A DNA stretch of 64,000 bases from Dactylellina haptotyla. Lineage: Eukaryota > Ascomycota > Orbiliomycetes > Orbiliales > Orbiliaceae. The notes under the pieces were generated by a model. It saw only the letters and a list, made by a program, of their open reading frames with translations, was not told the origin of the DNA and did not search any database. A program made the translations under genes and the position numbers. The DNA lies in assembly GCA_031310005.1 (NCBI GenBank), contig CM062379.1, forward strand, positions 6,634,001-6,698,000, read 5' to 3'. Shown here piece by piece: positions 53,501-64,000 of this stretch; the stretch's first letter is position 1; every line of letters begins with the position of its first letter.

Positions 53501-56500
53501 CCTAAGATTCAGAAGCTGACGCACAAGCATCTAAATTTTTTTCCTACTGATCTAACTTCAAGGCAGCTACCACCAAGCATGAAAAGCATCCACTCAATGA
53601 AATTTGTACCGAGGATCCCCCCAGCCGCGTGGACGTGCACTGGCACCAACACCTGCAGCGTTGGTTCTAGATTCGATGACCAGGTTTCCTGGCTTCGGAA
53701 GGGGAACACATGGAGCCCTAAGAATCTGCCTCTTTCGTATTCATCAAGCTAGCCATTGGAGATCTCAGCAGGGTGTGAGCGAAGCGAATATGAATCCACT
53801 TCACAAATCTTGCAGCAGCAGTCTGGTACTGTGACTCCCAACTGCGCAGCTGCAGCTTGCCTCGGCGCATGCGCACATGGCCTTGGTCTGGAAGGGTTAC
53901 ACAGAAGAAACCAGTCCGGAAGAACTGTTCAGGAGAAGCCAATTATGTTTCGTTCAATTGTATGTTTGCACCATCCCGAGCGTATGATTCGAGCCCGTCA
54001 ACATATTGAAAAGGTGGTATCAATCATATGATAAGAAAATTCGGAGTCGGAAATAGTCGGCCCACAGTGCGGGCGGCTATATATAGTACCCAAACTTCGG
54101 ATTAATTTCCTGGAATCACTAAACCCGATTTTAACTTCTGGTTCTGATAGATTCAGGACGTTAACATCATTTGAGTAAGTATTAAGACATTTTGTTTATT
54201 GGAGCTTATTGCGGCATTTGTTCCAATAATTTAGTTTGCCAATAGCTCACGAAATGGGTATATCCCGGCTGTGTTCAATTGGCTAGGGGAGTCTCATTTC
54301 TCACTCTCATTGTTACCGCTGGCATGCAAGATGTTGATATCCAGTAACGATAATGCGAGTATCAACTCGAGGCGCGCAGGACCTCTTTAAAAACGAAAAG
54401 TAATATTCAAACGGATTGAGAGTATTACGAGAGGCTGCATTGATATCCATTCAAAGGTTGCGTCTGCCGTGTCTGCAGCGCGATTTCTTTGAGCAACGCC
54501 ACTAATTCTCCTGTCCAAGTAGCGCCTGCAGCTGGGACACATGAAATGCCCGCTGATCGAGAAAAAAGCGTGTTTTCCACGTGCGCCCAGCCGCCCTGAT
54601 GTGAGGAACCTTCTTTGCTGCAGCTTTCCCTAGTGGGGAACAACTTGACATGGGCAAAAGGGGTGGTGTTCTCCAGCGCTGCACTCGCATGCAATGTGGC
54701 CAAGATTTTATGAAACGCGGATCGAAGCCCCTGGCCACAGCAAACTCCACCGACGTCGACATTCTCATAACCTACCAGGATATGCAAATTTCAATTTAGC
54801 TGTTGATGCAGGACACCTGCATCTCGTTTTCGAATGGTAGTGTTCATGGCCACATATAGAAGAGGATGATTAATTCTCCCTCTTCCCCCCTCTTCCCGCT
54901 AGTTTCTCAAACAAGATTTCTGGGAAGCTGTTTCCCACAGATCTACAAACCGCATTCCAACCAGACTGTCGGAAAAGTGACGGTGTTTGCTCGAGGCTGC
55001 ATCTGCAAACGGCTCTATTGCTCATCTTAATCCAACATGTATGCATATGGCCATGTGGCCGACATATCACATTCCCCCGCAGCTGCATATCTTGGGAGGG
55101 AGGGAAGAGGAGAAAAAACATGAGGAAATGAGTAATTATTCCAATCGCGACAGTTCGGCTATCATCGCTGCGCTGCACACCATCTACCGGCGACCCATTT
55201 GTCAAAACGATGTTTGCTCTACGAGAACCACGCGAGGGTGTCCGCCAAAATCCCAATTCGTCTAGGGTAGGGCGATGCAATGTCAGGAGTTCAAGTTTCT
55301 GTAATCCAGACGCTAACCGACTCTCCGGGATTCGTTAGCCATGTGAACTTTTGTCGCAAGTTCGGGCCGAATTGGATCTTGAATTTCCTAGTGGTTCTCA
55401 GGGCCACGTGTGTGCCAACACCAACCGATTCAAATCGATTGGACTAGCCTCGAGCCCTGGCGCTGAAGACAAAAAGTTGGCCCTCAACACGGTGGAATAG
55501 AATTAAAATTCCACAAGTGTGCACAGCCGCCGACGCCATTTGATCCCCAAGTGCACTCAATCGCAAGTCTAAAGTTTTGGATTTTATATCCGGCGTTCGC
55601 GTTCAGCCTCCAAGCCTAGTTCGCTATCAAGCCCCAACTCGGGATCAGACACTTTTATGTGCGGTCGTTTCACATATATGCTGCCTCGTTTCGGGACCTG
55701 CCAGGTGCACGATCACGGCAACACTACATCTGAACGCAGTGTTATGACAGCTTGACGAGTCCCGTCAATCACTCGCTTCACATCTTTGCAGAACTTTTAC
55801 CGGTTCGAGGTAATCGGAGGAGGCTCGTATAATTTTTAGATAACACGGCATTGTGTATTAACAATCCGTCAAATATTAATATATTAAAAGGAAGAAAATC
55901 GCAAATGGTTTTCCAGATCTGGAAAATCTGTGAACAATCGAACCATTTAGCCCCGCATCTCGACCAATCTACACTGCATATCCCACGGCGATATACGTAA
56001 ACTTTTCGAGAATTGCGAAAAGTAAACGACATATCTAAATGCACTTGTACCCCTTAAAGTCTTCACGAATTGAATTTGATATCCCAAACTCCTTTAGCTC
56101 AGGGTTTCATGGAAGCCAAGCAATCCATCCAACGGCTTATCTAACCGCTTTCGAACACCAAATTCATGCGTCGCCCACACCGAAAAAAATACAACAACAG
56201 ATATCAAACGACCTTATGGCCTGATCAGACTAAAGAACGACGGTATCTTCCAGAAATCGGTATGCTCTCCGAACTTCGGCATCCTGGCCCTAGTGTCAGT
56301 AGTTTCGGCGCTTGCCATATTCGCTATTATTGACATGGAATATATTAATTCAAAATAACTCCTATCCTCCTCCCACGTTTTATCTAGTTAGCTAGCTTCG
56401 CATAAAGAGCACAGACACCGTCTCCTGGCTTGCCAACAACCCTGAGTCAGTTCTTCACGAATTCGTCCTATTCAATTGGTGGTATATACGCGCGGCATAA

Positions 56501-58346
56501 CCCCTCCTTATAGCTACCGAGGTAATGGGGGTCCCACGTACCCGAACATCAGAACTGCATTGTTCATGATATGGGATCCCTGTGTTTTGTTGTTGCAAAT
56601 ATATTAAAAAACACATTAATTATCGTGATAGTTCAGTCTTTCTCCGTAAGAGATTTAGAGAGAAAAGGCTTAACCACATTGAATCACTTCTTCAAACGGC
56701 TCGGTACATACCGGGCCCCGCTACCGGTATACTTGGATCCAATGATGTCGAGTTTAGCTACGTGGTTGCCTTGTTATCGCCTCCTAAGCGACCGAGTTAG
56801 AGTGTTTGTTTAGAATCGGGGTGGGAGGCTTCGCGACCTGCTGTGCCGTATCGCTACACCTTTGCTACGCCAATGGAACTCGGTAAAAGTAATAGAGAGT
56901 GGATTATAGTATACCTCGTGGGAGTATATGAATATCTCATGATGCATGAGGTATTATCTCCGCCACGTGGTGATTACTTAATGTTGGATGCTATCGGTTC
57001 GAACGTTTGTACCATGGTCGAGAACGGTAGCCGCTCGATGACCTATATCAATTCGTAGAACCTCATTGGAACACCGATATCACGGCATCGAAGCTTCAAG
57101 TACATAGCGAATCAAAGCGGTAGTATCGACAAGGCATCAATTTGCGCTCGAGACGAATGATGACGATCTCCCTCAAGAGCAATCACTCACCCCGCACACA
57201 GGTTGGTTCGATATATATTCGAATACCCATTGCCCCCCGATTATTGGTCTCTTTTTTCTTTGCAAACCCCGCTTCAACCGCCCTCGATATCATTGTGAGA
57301 ACTCCATTCTACGAGATGAGGTCTCCGGCCGTGGCCGTAGATGGCACATGCAACAATGACACGGGACCCAACATATGTACAGGCACACTACAGCCCTGCA
57401 GTGCTCGCTTTCCGGGATATACATACCAAGACACCATCTAACCGAGGCTAACTTAGGATCTTCTCGTACTCCCTCTGTGCCTTCTCGAAGCGGCATGGGT
57501 TACATCTGGTGTACTTCGGATCCAGAGGCCCGGAGGTATCAAGCGTTCGAAGACGCGGAAACTAAACATACTCCCATCCATGGTCTTCTTTACACCCTGT
57601 TTCATCCACGACAAATACTTATAGACCACATGGTCACACGCATATTATGAGACGAGAGGATTTTTGGTATATCCTCCTGCATATGTGCCTTCCCGTCTTT
57701 TCAACGAAGGAGGATAAGAGACATATGATTCGTGTATGTTCGAAACCCGAGAATAGTGCCTTAGACGACTAGTTCGATCTGTGTTTCAAACGATGTGTCT
57801 ATCAATGTCATTGGCCGTATTTGGAATGTGAAAACGACATTTCTGGAGAAGGGGCGGGGTTAGCAGTGTGGCTTTGGCAGCCGTACAGCCATGAGCTCCG
57901 TCCAACCGTGCATATGTTGATTGCTCTTGGGATCCTGGAGCTCGAGTTTGGTTCTTAAATTCGTGACCTAGTTAGATTTTTACGGGAAACTATCTAGTCT
58001 GGGATATCTTTCGGGCTACAGTTGCATTGCTACAGTTGCATTTCCAGCTGGTAAGATCTCAAGTCCAATATTTTCTACAGTTTAGATATTCGAGGAAAGA
58101 TATGTAAATGTTATGTGAATCGTTATTATCAAGAGTATGCTATGCTAGATCTAGCTCCTTTAACAAAAGAAAAATGCTAAACCATGAGTATGTACACCGC
58201 CGTTCGCCTGTATCTGAAATTGGTAAAGAAAATATACAAGAAGGAAAATTCCAACAAATGATAACCTTAAAAAACTCTTTGCTGGCCGTTTCTCCTTAAC
58301 AAAAGAAAATAATATATACACCGAGCCGTGGCGTATTGCCCACCAT
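50550..58346. other. Large gene-poor tract, 7.8 kb
   Basis: No gene is supported. Open frames are all below 125 codons, overlap on opposite strands and lack domains or splice structure. The first 2 kb is GC-neutral with many purine-rich patches and is probably the kinase promoter and leader. Small inverted repeats occur: AATATC-GT-GATATT at about 52769-52782 and CTCATG-ATG-CATGAG near 56936-56950. A TATA-like GGCTATATATAGTACC at about 54078 has no convincing frame after it. Nothing resembling a transposon, virus-like element or RNA gene was recognised, but diverged relics could be missed. Confidence 0.5.
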
Positions 58347-60505
58347 TTAGTGAGACGAGCCTGGCCTTCTCGCACCATAGGCCAAGGCGGTCATTGAGTC
58401 CATCGGCTCATCGCTGCGTACCTTCGTTCGGGGATCCGGCCCCAAACTGGACAACTCAGCTAGGCTTCCAAAGCTCTGGTTTGGGTTCTGCGTCTTCATC
58501 ACGATGCTATCGTCCTCCTTCACTGGAATGCTGACGAATGGGATATAGGTGAGTGCGCGTCTCCATCGTGGCAGTTTCCTGTATTGGTGAATGTAGGCGG
58601 TTTCCTTGGGGTCTTCCTTGGGGAGGTCGGTGAGGAGATCGGCTTCAGCGGCCTTGACGAAGCGGGCCTGGTGGCGGCGCCAGAGGATGTAGCCACCAAC
58701 GAGAACGAACCAAGCGGGGAGTGGGGTGGCAGAGTTGAAGAAGGTCTTTGCGGATCCGGAACCCTTGAGCGGAGAAATGGCGACGTAGATTTGGCCACCG
58801 AGCAAGAAGAGGAGGATACCAGTGCCGACAATGTCCTTTGGAACGTACCATCTCATGCTGTACAAGAATGGGGTTTGAGTGTCTGGGTCTCCTTGGGCGG
58901 AGATAGCTCTTCGGTACATGAAGTGGGCGACGAGGATAGAGCCCCAGACGATGAAGAAGACCATACCAGTGTTAGAGGCTAACCACTCGAATGCTTCGCT
59001 AGAGAAGGCAGATATCATGACGACGGCGATACCGCATACGTAGGAGAAGTAGACGGCACGAGCAGGCTTTCCTTGGTGGTTCTTGGTGGCGAAGAACTTT
59101 GGTGCATTGCCATCTTCGGCCATGACCTGGAGCATCTGACCGCAGACGTACATGCAGCAGTTGGCGACGGAGAGGACAGAAAGCATGATGTTCACGTTGA
59201 AGATGTGACCGAGGGCCGGGTATCCGTAGCTTTGGAAGGCGTGAACGAAAGGAGAGAGGAGGACATCCTCACGTTGGAGAGCCGGGTCATCAGAGGAGAT
59301 GAGGAGGGTGAGGCAGAAGAGGGAGAGGATATAGAAGAGACCCATACGGAAACGGTAGGTGTTCAATGTTCTGGGGATGGAGAAACGAGGCTTGTGGACG
59401 TCACCAGAGGCGACGGCACCAATTTCGACACCGCCGTTGGAGAAAGCAGCCAAAATGGAAGCGTTGACAAGACCTATATTTAGATTTGATTAGCACGAGT
59501 TCTATCCATCGGCACCACGTTTAGTTGTAGCAAATATAGACTTACCCTTGATTCCCATATTGAACGGGCCCGGAGTGCGATAATATTGTCCGAACGAGGG
59601 GGTAATATGTTTATCACCACGCTTGAGGCCGCACATCATGAAAATAGTCCAGATGATGAAGAATGTCACCGATATCACACGAAAGCTACCGATGAAGAAC
59701 TCGACTTCGGCAAAGATGTGAGGCGGGGACATGTGGATACACAAGATAACGAATAGGAACATCAGTGATACAGCCCAAAATGGAATGTTCGGAAGCCATA
59801 AGCGTATAGTATACGCTATGGCGTTCGATTCAGCTCCAAATGTGAACATGTCTATAGATAGAGGTTATTAGCGCGTTATTCTCAAAATAGGATCAACAAG
59901 AGTAAAAATGGAAACTTACAAGCAGCGAAGTAGATGTATCCGAGAGCGAAACCGTGAGCTGGGTGAATGAATCTTGCGGCATATCGAACGAAGGAGCCAG
60001 AAACCGGGTATCTCATAGAAATTTCACACATGGTACCTATCGTAGTTTGTTAGAATCACGGCGTTCAACTCACATATAGAATGAGAGATATCTTACAGGA
60101 GACAAAATAGAGAGTGATGGTCATCAGGATGTTGTTGATGAGCAGAGATGCTGGGCCACCGATGGCCAATTGTCGGCCAGAAGTAACGAAGAGACCCATA
60201 CCGATACCAGAGGTCAAGTTGATCATTTGATGGTGTCTAAAGTTGAATGGTTTCGACTTCTTTGCTCCGGCTTCGGGTGCCTTGCCCATTCCCAAGAAAC
60301 CGGGAAGGCACTTCTTCCATGAAGATGGACCGTCGGTTCTCTCTGCTGTTCCCACAACATTCGAATGAGAAGAGTGAAGGTCGCTCATACCCTCGGATTT
60401 CGAAGAGTCGCCTCCGCGGGATTCGCCCTCACGAGCTGGAAAGGTGAAAGACGACAAGTCGTTGTTGGAGTGGCCTGGCACGGCTAATTCTTTGTCGTAC
60501 GCCAT
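58347..60505 (-). CDS. Amino-acid permease (APC superfamily, YAT type)
   Basis: This plasma-membrane transporter probably takes up amino acids with protons. Exons on the minus strand are 60505-60097, 60036-59920, 59851-59546 and 59473-58347 (652 aa). The cytosolic N-terminus (about 1-90) ends KPFNFRHHQMINLTSGIGMG, the family's first-helix motif. It is followed by GRQLAIGGPASLLINN and, after intron 1, MCEISMRYPVSGSFVRYAAR, the conserved helix 2-3 region. About 12 hydrophobic segments follow. Conserved marks include FSNGGVEIGAVASGDVHKPR and IPRTLNTYRFR. The C-terminal tail (from about 560) is polar, with KLPRWRRALTYIPFVSIPV. Introns use GTAAGA/ATAG, GTAAGT/ATAG and GTAAGT/ATAG. Substrate range cannot be read from the sequence. 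Confidence 0.92.
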
Positions 60506-60606
60506 GTTGGGTGGAGTGAATGTAGTATTGATTATGTTTCCACAAAGTCGCGAGAATCTATCTGTTGACTTCTAGAAAAATAATCAATGGGGGGAGAAGC
60601 TTGGCT

Positions 60607-60616
60607 GATTTATAAA
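60607..60616 (-). promoter_or_regulatory. Likely TATA box of the permease gene
   Basis: CTTTATAAAT on the minus strand lies about 105 bases before the permease ATG. Position and sequence fit a TATA element; motif-based only. Confidence 0.4.
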
Positions 60617-62530
60617 GATTGTATGATAGCTAAAAATGAATGACTTGGAAGAGAGAGAAGCAAACGAACTGCAGAGAAGGGATTTGTCAAAGATATATAC
60701 AAAGTTTAAAATAAGCTTCCTTCCTTTGTCTTCCGAAGGCTCGTCGAAGACTAGGCTGATAGAGGTCTCACCCTTCGTTGTTCCGGACCGGCCAGGGGAA
60801 TGCATGTCCATCATGCGACCCTTTACGCTAAATGAACTACTCTTACATTCGCAATCGTGAGACTGGGGGCAAGAGGTGGGAGATCTTCCCACCCCATCTT
60901 GGTCAAATTGGCCAATGCGGCCGCTGAGCTTGGTAAAGATAAAGCGCCCATTTGTTAGAGTTCCTGCGCGCGCAAGAGTGAGGGAGATGGGATCAGCTAG
61001 CAGTTCATTTTCGAAACCTTAATGCTTATGGGCCGTCGTATCGTTCTTTCGTGTGTATGATCAAACGCGATGTTTGAAGAAGCACGATTGCGAGATTCTA
61101 GAAGCAGTGAAACATCGACTGCTCCCAGCTTTCTTTCTTTGTCAGAATTAATTTTCCGATGGCCACCTTTAAACCGTGGTCAGACGTCAGGTACAGCCAA
61201 GTCGAGTAACGTGGCGAATCGCCAAAGGTACCAGTATTAGAACGTCGTTGCTGAATCTGCAGGTACGTTGGAGAGCCTTGTGGGGGGTTCCATGTGGCAT
61301 CGATGCTAGCGTAACCGGATTCTGGTGTTTTGACATGCATAAGGCTCTCGTTAAACGTAATGAACCTGGTAAATGGCACACGACTCACTACCGAATTCCG
61401 GATGGCCAGCAGCGAACCCACCAAATGGGCTTCCAAACCTTGCGCTTGTTGAGGCGACGGGGAGTAATTCGATGCGAGACAGCGTGCTCGCTGTCCTGGG
61501 CAAGAGTCGAAAGTTACCGTTGGGCGATTCACCTGGACATACTTTTTGGCACATACCTGTTTCGCATTCTGGGCTGGCGAAACCGGCCAATGCACCGAGC
61601 TGTCAATTAGCAGGCTAGTCCGCTGCGCCAGAACGAGGCAGTTTGAGGCTGGTTTGGGGAGGTGCGCAACACACAGCTTACCCAACGCGGTAGCCTGCAT
61701 GACGTCTTGCAAAATCCAACACTGCTCTCCTCAGTCAGGCTCCGAGGAGTCCCTAAAGTCGCTAGCCCGGTCGAGATGAAAAACTCCGGTGCGTCGGCAT
61801 TGTCACAAACATTAAGGCACGTAAGCACCAGCCTTTTTGGCGGGCTTGTAACCGTAGCGGTCCCAAGCATGACAACACCAAATCTCGCTCGAAATTATGG
61901 TAGAACTTCCTCATGCCACCGGCGTTGCAGTTACCTCGTCGTCGTCGGTGGCGTTCCCGTCAAGGTGAGACCCTACATTTAGAAAGTGGGAGGTAGTGAG
62001 CTCTCACCGAGATCGGAGCGACTTTCTATCATTCGAGAAGGACCTCAACCACTCTATATCTACAGATCGCACGCTGGTCTCTATCTATTGGCAAAATTGG
62101 TTGTTGTTTTTTTAAATTAAAGAAGCGTATGTCCTATCGACCGGAAATATTCAAAGTTGGACCATACTCCAATCCACCATGGGTTTCTCGAGAAAGAACC
62201 CCAATTCGACCGCGGGATCGGTGTGCTCTTTAGGATATCGTTACGATGCCGAAAACAGGCTGTGGGGTCCCCATTTCCGTGTGGCCGTAGAGATGTGTGT
62301 CTCTCGAGTTAGCCGATAGATGGGTCTGGGTTATCCGAAAGGCGTACCGGATAACGTACATAGCGAGATCGGAAAAGTCTCGATCTGCCGAAAACTTCTC
62401 GGACAACCCGACAAAAAAATATTCCTATTGTTCTTCCGGACGGCAGAGGCTGACATGTGCGCCGGCATTTTTCTACAGTATGACCGAGAAATGGGGTGAC
62501 CGATCGTCTTCTTCTTTATCGAATTGCGTC

Positions 62531-62545
62531 TTTTTTTTTTTTTTT
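62531..62545 (+). repeat. T15 homopolymer
   Basis: Fifteen consecutive T residues. It could be a simple mononucleotide repeat or the poly-A end of an old minus-strand retrosequence, but no retroposed body was recognised next to it. Confidence 0.7.
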
Positions 62546-64000
62546 GCTGCTTCGTACTACATGCAGAAAGCTGCCTGCCCTATGCAGAGCTTCCAATTTC
62601 ATCCGATATCTAATTTTGAAGGGCTTGGGCAAATTTCCCGAGATAAGAAAGTCATGCCGGTGGAGATGGCAGGGTAGGGTTGAAAAAAAAAAGATTAAAA
62701 CAAATAAAAGATAAAAGACCTGAAACGACTGCCAGAGAAATATTTCGATATCTCATCTAGATCCCTGTATCAGGTCATCATCGACTGGTGCATTCTGCGA
62801 AGTGGATATCGGTTCATGCAACACGAAAACTGCGAGTTTCAGACACAAAAAAATTTCGAGTGTGAATGATAGTCCCGAATCGCGCGAATTTTGCTATATG
62901 GCATTCCTTAGGTTCATGGGACCTTTATGCAATGATTATAGTATGAGTGATAAAAAAATCCTGCTTTTTTAGCAAGCTCTTAGCTCGCATGCCCTAACTG
63001 TTGCGTAAGATAGAAGAAAGATTACATGAGAATTATTCCGTTCTGAGATGTTCTTGCAAAAACAATTATCCGAAATGGAACGTACAGAAAGAAAAAAAAA
63101 TTCGATTAGGAAAATGGGGTGTTGCCGAGCTGAGACTTTCCCAAGACCGCAACGTTCACATGCTCACGAGGTAACACGCCGAGTCCACCACGGCCACACA
63201 CCTAAATATGGCCTGTCTGGGTCTGGGCGGCCAACCAGCCAACCACGAGCCCGCATTGCTGCCCGATCTGTTGCGGCCGCTGGGCCAGACACCCGCCCAG
63301 CTCACTAAAAGCCTCACACGGTTACCCCAGATTTCGGCTACTCACGCTTTATACTGCAGCTGGTATTCAATGTCAGCTCTGGTGAGGTTAGCTCGAGCGT
63401 TAGCTGGGCTGGGATCGGGAACAGCTCGTTCTTAATATATCCCTCATGCCTGAGTGACTAAGGTATTAGGACTTCGGGTAATCCGTACAGGTGCAACATT
63501 GAAGGTGCTAAAGCTGTTGCTAGTTTGGGCCAGATTACGACTGTATATTTGTTTCTTCCTTCGGACTCTTACCTGTTACCTGTTGCCGTTGAAGGAAGTG
63601 ATTGTAAGGATTGAAGGCTAAGCTTTCATGTTGCTCATGAACCACCATGGTACCCGCTCGTGTGACACTCAGAATACCACGCAAAAGAATGCAGGAAAGG
63701 AGGAAGCTGCGAAACAAGGAGCATTCCAAGCGGGCTCTGTGGTCACGATGATGGTTGAGGCCATGCCATGATCAAAACATGACGTTCTCCTTCGGTGTTC
63801 GAAGGATTCCGGATTCGCGGCGGGTACCCATTGCACTTGGAACCGAAACGATCAAGGCAGGTGAGAGCGCCGGCTCTCAAGTTATATTTGATGATATGAC
63901 GAAATGCACGCCAAGGCAGCTGATGAGAATTTCGAGTTTTTTTTCGGATAGAAGGACCCGCTTGTAATACTTGACAAGATTTTTCTCGACTCTTTTTTTG

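Larger units (their letters stand above)
60506..64000. other. Gene-poor tract at the right end
   Basis: About 3.5 kb without a supported gene. Two overlapping open frames near 61.1-61.9 kb (204 codons on -, 144 on +) have no recognisable domains or signals. A 15-base T run lies near 62531-62545. No RNA gene or mobile element was recognised. Confidence 0.5.

Noticed and set aside
54425-54787. 120-codon frame on the minus strand in the gene desert
   Set aside because: Composition is not protein-like, a second frame of 88 codons overlaps it, and there is no splice structure or motif.
61098-61712. 204-codon frame on the minus strand
   Set aside because: No signal peptide, domain or repeat could be recognised; frames of 144 and 81 codons overlap it on the other strand, which suggests chance in GC-richer DNA. 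A decayed gene is not excluded.
1-64000. Search for transposons, LTR or virus-like elements, CRISPR arrays and a biosynthetic cluster
   Set aside because: No reverse transcriptase, integrase, transposase, capsid-like frame, long terminal repeat, spaced direct repeat array, polyketide or peptide synthetase was seen. The gene-poor tracts could hide strongly diverged relics.

Overview
The window is nuclear DNA from a filamentous ascomycete (Pezizomycotina). The genes are split by short GT-AG introns of about 50-160 nt, with internal CTAAC/CTRAC branch points, and the proteins are typical fungal ones: Crh-type GH16, Ecm33-like, WSC, ExgD, Hse1, Rad9 and Ubc8. Small exons and Thr-rich secreted proteins would suit an early-diverging class such as Orbiliomycetes, but that is a guess. 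I recognised no rRNA, tRNA, CRISPR array, retroelement, DNA transposon or virus-like element.

Layout. 0-15 kb: fluoride exporter FEX (+), Crh-type chitin-glucan transglycosylase (+), SERINC/Tms1 (+), an Ecm33-like receptor-L-domain protein (-), then a gene-poor AT-rich tract with an orphan fragment, and an NAD(P)-binding epimerase-like protein (+). 15-33 kb: ESCRT-0 subunit Hse1 (+), a secreted two-WSC protein with a Kex2-type repeat tail (+), a vacuolar-type M28 aminopeptidase (-), membrane-anchored exo-beta-1,3-glucanase ExgD (-), and a secreted Thr-rich protein with a Cys-rich end (+). 34-50 kb: an aspartic-protease-like membrane protein without the catalytic motifs (-), an ADGF-type adenosine deaminase (+), checkpoint clamp subunit Rad9 (-), ubiquitin-conjugating enzyme Ubc8 (-), an unrecognised disordered protein (+) and a STK32/YANK-type AGC kinase (-). 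50-64 kb: gene-poor DNA interrupted by one amino-acid permease (-).

The genes form no single pathway. Cell-surface genes (Crh, Ecm33-like, WSC, ExgD, Thr-rich protein) are frequent in the first 33 kb. The second half carries housekeeping and signalling genes.

The most striking signal is exon structure. Keeping the conserved Ubc8 protein in frame requires exons of 8 nt, 3 nt and a single nucleotide, each with canonical GT and AG flanks. The WSC gene needs a 5-nt exon, and several other genes end or begin with exons of 17-36 nt. All exon models were worked out by eye from splice motifs, reading frame and family conservation. None has been tested against transcripts.
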